64,000 nucleotides of DNA from Fretibacter sp964410285 (GTDB taxonomy: Bacteria; Pseudomonadota; Alphaproteobacteria; Caulobacterales; Maricaulaceae): the NCBI GenBank assembly GCA_964410285.1, contig CAYPFR010000001.1, forward strand, positions 558,001-622,000. The letters are read 5' to 3'. The position numbers and the translations under genes were made by a program. Below the pieces are notes generated by a model. That model was given only the letters and a program-made list of their open reading frames with translations, was not told where the DNA came from and made no database searches. Position 1 is the stretch's first letter. The number at the start of each line of letters is the position of its first letter. Of this stretch, positions 43,311-53,114 are shown piece after piece.

Positions 43311-44845
43311 GGATAGGCATAGATGTTGGCGGCACCCACACAGATGCCGTTATCCTTGAGGGTGATAAAGTCATTGCCGCTACAAAGGCCTTGACGACGG
43401 AAAATGTGGTGAGCGGTATTTCAAATGCTCTAGACGAAATTTTGTCTATGGGCGGGGTAAAAGAAAACCAGATTGAAACGGTCATGATTGGCACGACGCA
43501 ATTCACCAATGCCGTTATTGAGCGCCGGTCTTTGGCGCGCATGGCCGCTGTTCGCATTGGTCTGCCGTCTGGTAAAGGTATGCCGCCCATGGTTGATTGG
43601 CCCGGTGATATGAAAAGTGCCATCAATGCGCAGGTGCATATGATGCATGGCGGCTACCTTTATGATGGGCATCGTCTTGCCGACCTTCGAGACGGCGAGA
43701 TCGCGGCCCTTATAAGGGAGCTGAAAAAAGAGGATATAAAAAACATATCTATCGCATCTGCGTTCTCGCCCATGAACGCCGAACCAGAAATCAAGGTTGC
43801 GCAGGCAATCCGGGATGCCATCCCGCAGGCACAAATCACACTCTCGCATGAATTTGGCCGGCTCGGCCTGATGGAACGCGAAAATGCGTCTATCTTGAAT
43901 ACGGCGCTTTTGCCTTTTGCCGCGAAGGTCGTGGACGCTTTCCAATCTGCTTTAAAGAAACGGGGTCTCAAGTGTCCCGCTTATATTAGCCAGAATGATG
44001 GTACGTTGATGAGTTCAGATTTTGTTCGCAAATTTCCGGCGCTCACATTCTCATCTGGCCCTACCAATTCTTTGCGAGGCGCCTTTAAGCTCACCGGATT
44101 AGAAGACGCCATTGTTGTTGATATTGGAGGAACCACATCTGATATCGGTGTATTGCAAGGGGGCTTTCCCAGAGAGTCAAATGTGATTATCGATATCGGC
44201 GGGATACGAACCAATTTCCGAATGCCTGACATTATGGCGATTGGCCTGGGCGGGGGCAGCCTCGTGAGCGAAAACGGCCATAAAGTCGGGCCGCAGTCTG
44301 TTGGACATAATCTTGTGAAAGAGGGCATGGTTTTTGGCGGTCATATCTTGACCGCGACCGATATTATTGTCGCCTCCGGGGATAAAAAAATTGGAGATCC
44401 AAATAAAGTAAAAGCCCTTGATCAGCGGCTTGTGAAAGACGCCAAAAAAACCATGCACAGTTTGCTCGACCGTACGATCGAAATGATGAAGCCGGGCGGA
44501 AAGAGCCTGCCTGTCATTTTGGTTGGCGGCGGTTCTGTACTGGTGACAGATGGGCTAAAGGCGGCCTCTAAGCTTTATCGCCCTGAAAATGCGGGCGTCG
44601 CAAATGCGATAGGCGCCGCCATCGCGCAGGTCGGAGGCGAAGCGGAGCGAATGCTTTCCTATCGCAATATATCCCGAGAAGATGCGATTGCTCAGGTCAC
44701 GCGCGCGGCGAGAGAAAAAGCCGTTGCGGCGGGTGCGGACGCCAGCACGATCCGCGCCATAGATGTCGAAGAAACCGCCATCCCCTATATGGATGAAGGC
44801 GCGACCCGCCTGCGGGTAAAAGTCATAGGGGAGTTAGCGCTATGA
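43307..44845 (+). CDS. Hydantoinase/oxoprolinase family ATPase (HyuA-like)
   Basis: A 512-residue protein with two actin-like ATP-binding phosphate loops: MRIGIDVGGTHTDAVI at the start and AIVVDIGGTTSDIGVL near residue 273. GGGSVLVTDGL near residue 405 closes the nucleotide site. This is the HyuA/OplA-A family, which uses ATP to open hydantoins, 5-oxoproline or similar cyclic amides. The usual partner HyuB is absent; a DUF917 protein takes its place. The start overlaps the permease stop and the stop overlaps DUF917 (both ATGA). The exact substrate is not known. Confidence 0.9.
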   Translation: MRIGIDVGGTHTDAVILEGDKVIAATKALTTENVVSGISNALDEILSMGGVKENQIETVMIGTTQFTNAVIERRSLARMAAVRIGLPSGKGMPPMVDWPGDMKSAINAQVHMMHGGYLYDGHRLADLRDGEIAALIRELKKEDIKNISIASAFSPMNAEPEIKVAQAIRDAIPQAQITLSHEFGRLGLMERENASILNTALLPFAAKVVDAFQSALKKRGLKCPAYISQNDGTLMSSDFVRKFPALTFSSGPTNSLRGAFKLTGLEDAIVVDIGGTTSDIGVLQGGFPRESNVIIDIGGIRTNFRMPDIMAIGLGGGSLVSENGHKVGPQSVGHNLVKEGMVFGGHILTATDIIVASGDKKIGDPNKVKALDQRLVKDAKKTMHSLLDRTIEMMKPGGKSLPVILVGGGSVLVTDGLKAASKLYRPENAGVANAIGAAIAQVGGEAERMLSYRNISREDAIAQVTRAAREKAVAAGADASTIRAIDVEETAIPYMDEGATRLRVKVIGELAL

Positions 44846-45942
44846 ACGATAAACTCACCTATATTGACTTGGAACATTTGGATGATCTTGCGCTTGGCTC
44901 GGTTTTCCTCGCCACGGGCGGCGGCGGTGATCCATACGTGCCTAAATTGATTACAGCGCAAGCGATCAAAGCCTATGGACCGGTTGCGTTATTAGAGCCC
45001 AAAGAAGTGCAAGATGAAATGTTCATTGTAACCGTTGGTAGTGTGGGCGCGCCGACGGTAAGCTTGGAACTTTTGCCGTCGGTTCAGGAGGCGGCCGAAA
45101 CACTTGATGCCTATGAAAAATTCATTGGCCGAAGAATCGACGCTATTGCATCTTTCGAGATTGGCGGCGGAAATTCTGTGATCCCAATATGCGCGGCGGC
45201 GGCAAAAGGTATTCCCGTGGTAGATGGCGACGGCATGGGCCGCGCCTTGCCCGAAGCACAAATGATGTCCTACCCCATAGGGGGGGTGAAACCTACGCCC
45301 GCTCTGGCTTATGACTATGCGGGAAATAGAGCGACATTTGAGACTGACACAACCGAGACGTATGAGCGCCATATCAGAGCCTTCTCTATGTCGGCGGGCG
45401 GCATGGTCACAGCCGCGGAGCACCCAATGACAGGCCGGCAAGTCAAGGACACAATTATCCCCGGTACTGTGAGTTTTTCCGTCAAGCTTGGTGCGTTACT
45501 TCGTCAGAAACGCGGTCAAGCGCCAAGCCTCGAAGCGCCGCTACAGCAGCTTTTCAAAGGCTCGATATACGGCGAATGTCGGCTCATATATTCAGGGAAG
45601 GTCATTGATAAAACAACGCGGATCATTGGAGGGTACGACATTGGAGAAGCCACGATTGAAGACTTTAGCGCCGCGCAGGAAAATTTATTGGTCAATATAA
45701 AAAACGAGTATTTGTTAGCGCGCCAAGGAGACCGCGTTAGAGCCAGCGTTCCGGATTTGATTACAATAGTAGATTTTGAGACCGGTGTGCCGATCAATGC
45801 AGAGCGCTTGCGTTACGGACAAAGAGTGGCTGTTTTCGCGACGGGCTGTCCCGATTTTTATCGGTCGCAAAAAGCCCTCAAAGTAGTGGCTCCGAGATGT
45901 TTTGGCTTTGATATTGATTATGTCCCCTTTGAAGAGCTTTAA
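44842..45942 (+). CDS. DUF917 family protein
   Basis: A 366-residue soluble protein. DUF917 features: DLALGSVFLATGGGGDPYVPKLI near residue 20, SFEIGGGNSVIPI, GIPVVDGDGMGRALPEAQM and a C-terminal LITIVDFETGVPINAERLRYGQRVAVFA domain. In fungi and some bacteria DUF917 is found fused to or next to HyuA-like proteins, so the two probably form one enzyme with DUF917 acting as the second subunit. Coupled to the HyuA gene by ATGA. The stop overlaps the sulfotransferase stop tail-to-tail by 4 nt. Confidence 0.9.
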   Translation: MNDKLTYIDLEHLDDLALGSVFLATGGGGDPYVPKLITAQAIKAYGPVALLEPKEVQDEMFIVTVGSVGAPTVSLELLPSVQEAAETLDAYEKFIGRRIDAIASFEIGGGNSVIPICAAAAKGIPVVDGDGMGRALPEAQMMSYPIGGVKPTPALAYDYAGNRATFETDTTETYERHIRAFSMSAGGMVTAAEHPMTGRQVKDTIIPGTVSFSVKLGALLRQKRGQAPSLEAPLQQLFKGSIYGECRLIYSGKVIDKTTRIIGGYDIGEATIEDFSAAQENLLVNIKNEYLLARQGDRVRASVPDLITIVDFETGVPINAERLRYGQRVAVFATGCPDFYRSQKALKVVAPRCFGFDIDYVPFEEL

Positions 45943-47495
45943 TCCAAAGCCTCGCCCAATGCGATGCGCAGACCTTCAAGCTTGCCGGCATATTTTTTCC
46001 ATCTGCCGATAGAGCCAGAATAAAGCGGTTGCCGGACCTGAACTGAACTGGCTGTGGAGACAGGGGCCTTGTTTTCGTGAAAGCGCAAGCATGCCTCCTC
46101 GAACTCTAGATCACAAAAGTTCAGCAATCGCCGAGTTTGGGTTTCCTGATCGAACACGATATCTTCATATCGAATTTCCATAAAGCTTTGCGCCGGAAGC
46201 TCTGCGCGCCAATGGTCCATTAAATGGCTGAACTCTCGGAAGAAAAAAGCAGTATCACCGAGGTCAAAAGTGTAATTATAAAAAGATTCATGGACCGATA
46301 GAAGCTGCCGGAAATTAGACAAGCAGCTATCCATGGCCCCGCGGCGAAGCGCAATTATCCGCGCATTCGGTAAAGCCTTTTGAATAAGTCCTGCATAAAA
46401 GAAGTTAAACGGCATCTTATCTATGAATCGTTCGCGCGTGTTTAGCCGCGCCCGTGCTTGGGCGATATATTCACGGCCGAGCCTATCCAGATCAATTGTC
46501 CGCGCGCGTTTAAAGGTCTGCGCGTCCAGAACATATTTGGAATCTGAAGCGCTCATAACTTTGACGAGCTGAGAGAATATATTGAGTTCCCCCGCGGATT
46601 GCACCTTGGAATGGGAGGACAAAATACGGTCGACAAGTGTCGTGCCTGTTCGGGGCAGCCCGACAACAAAAATAGGCGCTTGTTGATTAGCATAACTATG
46701 GCCGCTTAATTTGTGGGTGGCGGCTGCGGCTTTGAAAGTATCCGCGCCTGCCTTTTGATCATATCGAAAACGGGCGCGCTTTGCCGCCTTAGCCTTGATC
46801 AGCCAGTCATAGCTCGCCTCGTGCTCGCCCATATCCTCAAGGCTCTTCGCGATAGCATGTCCGATCTGATGAACGGCATCCTCATCCGTTTTCATATCCT
46901 GAAATAAAGTCTTGAGTTTAGGAAGGTGGTTAGCCTCCTGAGTTTGCTTTTTTAAAGACACAATTGACGCCCAGGCACGGTAATGACGTGGATCCCTCTC
47001 AATGGTATTTTCATACGCTTTACCCGCCTTATCAAAAAGACCTAGAAATTGCGCCGATGCGCCGAGATTATAGTGAAAATTTGCCGGCTTTGGATCTAGG
47101 GCCACAGCCTTTTCAAACATTGGAATAGCGAGATCATGAAACCCGCTGCGGCTGTAAATAACGCCGACAATATCCGCTAAATAGCCATTCTGTATGAGGC
47201 ATTTTGCGGCTCTATCTGCCGCCAATTTCGCCTCGCTTGATTGTTTTAATTCCGAATAGGTTTTGCCTAAAAAGGCCGGAAAATAGGCATTTGTCGGATC
47301 AAGGTTTTCAGCTTTCAAAAATAGCTCTAAGGCCTTTTCGGCGTTTCCATGATCTGACGCTATCGCGCCAAGTAAAAAATAGGGTATTGGATTGGAAAGA
47401 TCTGCTTTGATGTCAGCGATGCATTTTGCATGAACTTCTTTATAGCGTTTGTCATGCAAAGACTTAAGTCCGGCCTGTAGTGTCAGTTTGTCCAT
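45939..47495 (-). CDS. TPR-containing sulfotransferase
   Basis: A 518-residue protein from the ATG at 47493-47495 (MDKLTLQAGLKSLHD); an ATG at 47529-47531 is another choice. The N-terminal half (about 1-235) is a tetratricopeptide solenoid. The C-terminal half is a sulfotransferase: the PAPS 5'-loop is FVVGLPRTGTTLVDRIL near residue 274, the 3'-phosphate region is IALRRGAMDSCLSNF, with RYEDIV and a GRWKKYAG end. It would transfer sulfate from PAPS to a protein, glycan or small molecule. In sphingomonads and relatives such TPR-sulfotransferases often neighbour TonB receptors, as here (divergent, 208 bp). Confidence 0.9.
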   Translation of the reverse strand: MDKLTLQAGLKSLHDKRYKEVHAKCIADIKADLSNPIPYFLLGAIASDHGNAEKALELFLKAENLDPTNAYFPAFLGKTYSELKQSSEAKLAADRAAKCLIQNGYLADIVGVIYSRSGFHDLAIPMFEKAVALDPKPANFHYNLGASAQFLGLFDKAGKAYENTIERDPRHYRAWASIVSLKKQTQEANHLPKLKTLFQDMKTDEDAVHQIGHAIAKSLEDMGEHEASYDWLIKAKAAKRARFRYDQKAGADTFKAAAATHKLSGHSYANQQAPIFVVGLPRTGTTLVDRILSSHSKVQSAGELNIFSQLVKVMSASDSKYVLDAQTFKRARTIDLDRLGREYIAQARARLNTRERFIDKMPFNFFYAGLIQKALPNARIIALRRGAMDSCLSNFRQLLSVHESFYNYTFDLGDTAFFFREFSHLMDHWRAELPAQSFMEIRYEDIVFDQETQTRRLLNFCDLEFEEACLRFHENKAPVSTASSVQVRQPLYSGSIGRWKKYAGKLEGLRIALGEALD

Positions 47496-47703
47496 GGGTT
47501 TGGGATAATCGAGTTTCACAAAAAAAACCATTTCGAATCCGCAAAATCTACGCCTGCGATGAATGCGAAAGCAAATTTCTTGTATAACCGCACACAATTA
47601 GACATATTTGGCATAAACATAACGATTTGAAATCTAATTTTGTTGAATGTGAGATAGAATTTCAGCAGATATATTTGTCATACAGCTCATCGAGGGGAAT
47701 AGC

Positions 47704-50196
47704 ATGAAAATTAGTAATAGCCTTAAAAGCCAATTGAAACTTACGGCAAGTGTGCTGGCATTCCCCTTGGGCGCCGCTGCATTTAGCGCGCCAGCTCAGG
47801 CCCAAAGTGTCGATGATGAAATTATCGTCACAGCAACACGCCGGGCAGAATCTATTCAGGATATTCCTATCAATATATCGGCGATCGGCGGTGAACAAAT
47901 TGAAGAACAAGGTTTTGGGGATATATCGGAGCTTGCCGCCTTTGTGCCAGGCCTTAATATCGCTGACCAAGGCGGACGGGATGGCAATCGTATCGTCGTT
48001 CGCGGACTTAATGCTGAACCTGTTCAGAATAATTTTGGCCAAGAGGATGGCGGCGGTACGGTCGCAACCTATGTCGGCGAAATTCCTCTCTTTGTAGATT
48101 TGCGGCTTAATGACCTTCAGCGCGTAGAGGTTTTGCTCGGGCCGCAGGGGACCTTGTACGGGGCAGGGACATTGGGCGGCGCTATTCGCTATATCCCCAA
48201 CAAGCCCGATTTTGCCGACCAATTCCTTGAAATTCGCGGCGGGGCTTACGGTTATAGCAGCGGGGATGGCATAAGCGCCGACGCCGGCGTTACATTTAAC
48301 GCGCCCATCTCAGAAAATTTTGCTTTGCGGGGATCGCTTGATTTCCAAGATGATAAAGGATTTATCGATAACCCCTTTATCGTTCAGTCAATTGGCATAT
48401 CAGAGCCCGATCCGAATTTCTCAAGTGCCTCGGAGACCGCTGCAAATTTCAACCCTCTCGAAGATGCAAATACCGAAGAAATTTTGTCAGGTAGATTTGC
48501 TGCGCGCTGGCAACCAACTGATGCTCTGGACGCGACCTTGACATATTATTTTCAGCAAGGTGAGTATGGGGGACGCAATACATCCTCATTCCGAACAGAT
48601 ACAATCCCATCAGGCCGTTATGAATTTGGAACACGTGTGCCTGAGCCCAATGAACGCAATAGCGATTTGCTTGCTTTGGAAGTCGTCGCTGATCTTGGTT
48701 TTGCCGAACTCACATCTGCAACGGGATATGCCACGGTCGATGAAAATGGTCAGAGAGACCAAACCGATTTGCTGATTTCGCTTGAATATTACTACGAGAC
48801 TTTCCCAACCTTCACGGCCTTCACCTTTGAAGACGAGGAGACAGAAATTTTTAACCAAGAACTGCGCCTTGTCTCAAAAGGCGATAGCCGGTTTAACTGG
48901 ATTTTGGGGGCCTTTTATAATCAGAATGAATATGATGCCTTATCCTCTGAATTCACGCCAGGATTTGGGGCCTTTAATGTCGATTTTGGGTTTCGCCAAG
49001 ACTTGAATGATCTGGAGTATTTCGAAGCTGATAGAACCCGATTGGAAGAAAAGGCTATCTTTGGTGAGGTCGGTTTCGACCTCACTGAGGCGTGGGACGT
49101 GACCGGCGGGATCAGGTTTTATGACTTTGAACTCGACACGGCTAACTTAACGGAATTCCCGTTCTTTACTGACGCCTCTACATTTAATCCATTTCCTTTG
49201 TCTGACATCAGAGATCAATTGACGCTCGCGCCTAATGATTCGGGGAGCGGTACCCTCTTTAAACTGAATACGTCATATAAAATTGGCGGTGGGAACACGG
49301 TTTACGCAACATTTAGTCAGGGCTTTAGAGTTGGTCTATCAAATGGCGGCGACACCTGTTCCGACAATGCATTTATGGATGATATGCAGGGGTTATGCCT
49401 TTTTCTGCCGGGGCAACAGTTTAGTGATAATCCTGCGGACATTGTTCTGCTGGATGAAACTGGGGCGGATGCTGATACAACAAATAATTACGAATTGGGG
49501 TTTAAAACAACATGGCTGGATGGGGCGCTACGCCTTAACGGCGCTGTATACTATATCGACTGGAGTGATCCGCAGGTAAACACAACCTCGATCAATGCAG
49601 GTACAGCTATCACTGTGAATGCAGAGTCGGCTGTGAGCAAAGGCTTTGAGGTGGATGGTAGCTGGCAAGTGAATGACCAATTCAACCTTAGAGGAAATTT
49701 CAGCTTCACAGATGCCGAGTTAACGGCCGATGTGCCGGGTTTAATTCAAACGATCACGCCTCCGGGTTTCGGAACCACGATTGAGCCAGGGCGAGATGGG
49801 GATAGATTGCCAGGTTCACCGCGTACTCAGTTTTCCGTTTTCGGAGATTATGAGCACCCGCTTCCCAGTGGCGCTGCGGTTGTGATAAACGGCGGATATG
49901 CGTGGCAAGGTGATGTCTTGTCGTTCACAGGAGGTCGAGGCGGCAGCTTTACATTGCCAAGCTTTGGACGTGCAAATCTGGCCGTTGGATATCAAACGGA
50001 TAATTGGGATTTTACCGTTTATTCTGATAATATCTTTAATGATTTCTCCGAAACAAGCGCGTCTAATACGCCGCTCAACAATCAAACTATCGGTGCCTTT
50101 GACGGTGATCTTAATCCCGCAAATGTGCGCAGGTTTAGAACAAATGTTCTTCCCCCGCGCTCAGTGGGTGCGCGTTTTAAATATCGTTTCCAGTAG
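47704..50196 (+). CDS. TonB-dependent outer-membrane receptor
   Basis: An 830-residue receptor with signal peptide (residues 1-33, cleavage after AQAQ), TonB-box-like DEIIVTATRR, plug domain (IPINISAIGGEQIEEQ, VVRGLN, VEVLLGPQGTLYGAGTLGGAI), and a barrel ending VGARFKYRFQ. The terminal aromatic Phe is followed by a Gln, which is slightly unusual. It has a GAGGGG ribosome site 6 nt before the start and a strong terminator after it. The family imports nutrients or metal chelates. The location next to the permease/HyuA/DUF917 operon suggests it could bring the same compound across the outer membrane; this is inference only. Confidence 0.92.
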   Translation: MKISNSLKSQLKLTASVLAFPLGAAAFSAPAQAQSVDDEIIVTATRRAESIQDIPINISAIGGEQIEEQGFGDISELAAFVPGLNIADQGGRDGNRIVVRGLNAEPVQNNFGQEDGGGTVATYVGEIPLFVDLRLNDLQRVEVLLGPQGTLYGAGTLGGAIRYIPNKPDFADQFLEIRGGAYGYSSGDGISADAGVTFNAPISENFALRGSLDFQDDKGFIDNPFIVQSIGISEPDPNFSSASETAANFNPLEDANTEEILSGRFAARWQPTDALDATLTYYFQQGEYGGRNTSSFRTDTIPSGRYEFGTRVPEPNERNSDLLALEVVADLGFAELTSATGYATVDENGQRDQTDLLISLEYYYETFPTFTAFTFEDEETEIFNQELRLVSKGDSRFNWILGAFYNQNEYDALSSEFTPGFGAFNVDFGFRQDLNDLEYFEADRTRLEEKAIFGEVGFDLTEAWDVTGGIRFYDFELDTANLTEFPFFTDASTFNPFPLSDIRDQLTLAPNDSGSGTLFKLNTSYKIGGGNTVYATFSQGFRVGLSNGGDTCSDNAFMDDMQGLCLFLPGQQFSDNPADIVLLDETGADADTTNNYELGFKTTWLDGALRLNGAVYYIDWSDPQVNTTSINAGTAITVNAESAVSKGFEVDGSWQVNDQFNLRGNFSFTDAELTADVPGLIQTITPPGFGTTIEPGRDGDRLPGSPRTQFSVFGDYEHPLPSGAAVVINGGYAWQGDVLSFTGGRGGSFTLPSFGRANLAVGYQTDNWDFTVYSDNIFNDFSETSASNTPLNNQTIGAFDGDLNPANVRRFRTNVLPPRSVGARFKYRFQ

Positions 50197-50217
50197 GGCG
50201 ATGATTAACACACTTTC

Positions 50218-50243
50218 AAGAGGCCCCATTGGGCCTCTTTTTT
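50218..50243 (+). terminator. Rho-independent terminator for the second TonB receptor gene
   Basis: AAGAGGCCC pairs exactly with GGGCCTCTT across a 4-nt loop and is followed by TTTT (six T residues from 50238). It ends 47 nt after the receptor stop. Confidence 0.9.
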
Positions 50244-50280
50244 AAGGGTTCGAGGCTTAGACCTTACAAAGGGCTCAGCT

Positions 50281-52914
50281 TTAAGCTTTGGGCGCGTCCT
50301 TTTTCGCTGCGGGCTTTTTCTTTGCCGCAGGTTTCTTTTTCGCGGCTGTTTTTTTCTTGGCAGGCTTCTTTTTAGCCGCCTTTTTCTTCTTGCCGCCCTT
50401 GGCCTCTTTCGCCGCGATATAATCTAGCGCCATTTCTAGGGTGACATCCTCCGGTTTTGTGCCGCTTGGGATGGTCGCATTGATCTTTTCATATTTGACA
50501 TAGGGGCCGTAACGCCCGTCCATAATCTTGATCGGCTTTTCGGTTTCAGGATGCGCCCCAAGGTCCTTGAGGGCTTTGGCTTGATTGCGCCCGCGTCCGG
50601 GATTGGCTTTTTTCTCCGCGATCAATTCTACCGCTAGGTTCATGCCAACTTCGAACATCTCGTCGGCTGTTTTTAGGTTCACATAGGTCCCGTCGCACAG
50701 GATATAGGGGCCATAACGTCCAATTGCGCCCGTAATTTTCTTACCAAGCTCGGGGTGTATTCCGATCTCGCGGGGCAGGGAGAGCAGTCGCAGCGCCTTT
50801 TCCAGATCAATGGAGTCATAGGGCCAGTTTTTTGGTAGGCTTGTGCGTTTTGGCTTTGGCTGTTTTTTCGCGTCCGGATCAGGTTCGTTTTTAAGCTCCA
50901 CATAGGGGCCAAAACGTCCAGTCTTAAGCCAGACCTCACCGCCCGTTTCGGGATGCACGCCCAAAGCCTTGTCCTCATTATCGGCATTGGGATTATTGCC
51001 ATCGCCAAAGGGGCGGGTGAACTTGCAATCGGGATAGTTAGAGCAGCCAACAAAAGCCCCAAATTTTCCAAGTTTTAGAGACAACTGCCCGTCCTCGCAG
51101 CTTGTGCATTTGCGAGGATCGGAGCCATCTTCTTTGTCAGGAAAGACAAGTGGGCGCAGCGCATCATTGAGCGCGTCAAGTACATGGGTCACCCGAAGCT
51201 CTTTGGTTTCGTCAACACTGGCGGCAAATTGTGTCCAAAAATCGCGCAGCAGAACTTTCCAGCCCAGATCACCCGCAGAGACTTTATCCAGACGCTCTTC
51301 TAAGTCCGCTGTGTAATCATATTGCACATATCTGGAGAAAAAGTTCTCTAGGAAGGCGGTCACAAGCCGGCCTTTGTCATCAGGCGTAAACCGACGCTTG
51401 TCCAGATTGACATAGCCGCGGTCCTGCAGAACTTTCAAGATAGAGGCATAGGTCGACGGACGTCCAATACCGAGCTCTTCCATGCGCTTAACCAGGCTGG
51501 CTTCGGAATAACGCGGCGGGGGCTGGGTGAAGTGCTGCACGGCATTGACCTCGCCGGATTTGGCTGCGTCGCCTTGCTCAACGGGCGGTAGGGTTGTGGA
51601 TTCTGTATCGTCGTCTTCCGCTGAGGCTGGTTTGGTTTCCTCATAGAGTTTCAAAAAGCCGTCGAAACGCACAACAGAGCCAGTGGCGCGCAGACCAACC
51701 GTTTTAGCTGCATCGGCGATCTCAATGGTGGTGCGCTCTAGTCGGGCATTTTCCATCTGGCTGGAGGTCGCACGCTTCCAGATAAGCTCATAAAGCTTTT
51801 TCTGATCACCCGACAGATTGACCTTATCGGGGTGGCGGGCAAAGCTTGTGGGGCGGATGGCTTCATGGGCCTCCTGCGCATTCTTGGCTTTCGTTTTATA
51901 TATCCGCGGCTCATTGGGCAAATATGCCGCGCCGATGTCACGCGAGATGATTTCGCGGCACTCGTTCAGCGCTTCGCCGACCATAGAAATCCCGTCCGTC
52001 CGCATATAAGTAATTAAGCCAACGGTCTCCCCGCCTATATCAATGCCTTCATAAAGACGCTGCGCGGTCTGCATAGTGCGGGTGGCCGAGAAGCCGAGTT
52101 TGCGGCTGGCTTCCTGCTGCATGGTTGAGGTTTGAAACGGCGGCATGGGTTTGCGCTGCACGGGCTTGGCCTCAACGGAAATAACGGACAAATCCGCGCT
52201 TTCGACTTTGGTTTTTGCCGCGCTCGCAAGCCCTTCGTTATTTAAAGAAAATTTGGTCAGCTTGTCGCCATCCAAAGAGACCAGCTTGGCCGGGAAGGGC
52301 GTGCCGCGTTTGGTATCGATTAATGTATCAATGGTCCAGAATTCTTCATTATTGAAATTTTCAATCTCGGTTTCCCGCTCACAAATCAGGCGTAGGGCCA
52401 CGGATTGGACACGCCCGGCAGAGCGCGCACCGGGCAATTTTCGCCACAGCACAGGGCTGAGCGTAAAGCCAACGAGATAGTCAAGCGCGCGCCGTGCCAG
52501 ATAGGCTTCGACCAGTTCCATATCCAGCTCTCGCGGATTTTGGATGGCGTCCGTAACAGATTTTTTTGTGATCGCATTAAAAACAACGCGCTCAATGGCT
52601 TTGTCTTTCAGCGCCTTTTTTTTGTTGAGTACCTCAAGCAAGTGCCAGCTGATGGCTTCGCCTTCGCGGTCCGGGTCAGTGGCCAGAATAAGTTTGTCAG
52701 AGGCCTTTAACGCGGTCGTAATATCTTTAATGCGGGATTTTGATTTCGTGTCGACATCCCACGTCATGGCAAAGTCGGCATCAGGGTCAACAGAGCCATT
52801 CTTACTTGGAAGATCACGGACATGGCCGAAACTTGCGAGGACTTTATAGTCCTTACCAAGGTATTTTTCGATAGTCTTGGCTTTGGCAGGTGATTCAACG
52901 ATGACTAGATTCAT
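50281..52914 (-). CDS. topA: DNA topoisomerase I
   Basis: An 877-residue type IA topoisomerase that relaxes negative supercoils. I start at the ATG at 52912-52914 (MNLVIVESPAKAKTIEKYLG), the family start; 40 upstream codons are rejected. The Toprim motif DPDREGEAISWHL and the catalytic Tyr in GLITYMRTDG are present. The C-terminal part has one zinc finger (CTSC...CSNYPDC) and several repeats of the KxGRFGPYV kind, then a Lys/Ala-rich tail of about 40 residues, normal for alphaproteobacterial TopA. Convergent with the TonB receptor. Confidence 0.96.
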   Translation of the reverse strand: MNLVIVESPAKAKTIEKYLGKDYKVLASFGHVRDLPSKNGSVDPDADFAMTWDVDTKSKSRIKDITTALKASDKLILATDPDREGEAISWHLLEVLNKKKALKDKAIERVVFNAITKKSVTDAIQNPRELDMELVEAYLARRALDYLVGFTLSPVLWRKLPGARSAGRVQSVALRLICERETEIENFNNEEFWTIDTLIDTKRGTPFPAKLVSLDGDKLTKFSLNNEGLASAAKTKVESADLSVISVEAKPVQRKPMPPFQTSTMQQEASRKLGFSATRTMQTAQRLYEGIDIGGETVGLITYMRTDGISMVGEALNECREIISRDIGAAYLPNEPRIYKTKAKNAQEAHEAIRPTSFARHPDKVNLSGDQKKLYELIWKRATSSQMENARLERTTIEIADAAKTVGLRATGSVVRFDGFLKLYEETKPASAEDDDTESTTLPPVEQGDAAKSGEVNAVQHFTQPPPRYSEASLVKRMEELGIGRPSTYASILKVLQDRGYVNLDKRRFTPDDKGRLVTAFLENFFSRYVQYDYTADLEERLDKVSAGDLGWKVLLRDFWTQFAASVDETKELRVTHVLDALNDALRPLVFPDKEDGSDPRKCTSCEDGQLSLKLGKFGAFVGCSNYPDCKFTRPFGDGNNPNADNEDKALGVHPETGGEVWLKTGRFGPYVELKNEPDPDAKKQPKPKRTSLPKNWPYDSIDLEKALRLLSLPREIGIHPELGKKITGAIGRYGPYILCDGTYVNLKTADEMFEVGMNLAVELIAEKKANPGRGRNQAKALKDLGAHPETEKPIKIMDGRYGPYVKYEKINATIPSGTKPEDVTLEMALDYIAAKEAKGGKKKKAAKKKPAKKKTAAKKKPAAKKKPAAKKDAPKA

Positions 52915-53052
52915 TATAACTTCCCAGCTTCGATCCTGGCCTATCGGGGCCATCGCAGATATTTTAAGAGCCGCCATGTGCGCCAAGGCGCGCCAGTTGT
53001 CAACCGAGGAGCCGCAGTAAATTACCGCGATCACAAAATCAGATTTATATGA

Positions 53053-53080
53053 TTGACAAAGTGCTAAATATCATAATACA
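53053..53080 (+). promoter_or_regulatory. Candidate promoter of the small conserved gene
   Basis: A perfect TTGACA (53053-53058) with an AT-rich, weak minus-ten candidate (TAATAC or AATACA around 53074-53080), 15-16 nt downstream. It lies inside the longest possible version of the small gene, which argues that translation starts later, at 53115 or 53097. Confidence 0.35.
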
Positions 53081-53114
53081 CTTTAAACGTGCAAATATGG
53101 CATTGGGGTTCAGC

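Noticed and set aside
50281..50430. Lys/Ala-rich end of topA as a possible frameshift artefact
   Set aside because: Basic KKPAAKK-type tails are normal in alphaproteobacterial TopA, so it is kept as real.
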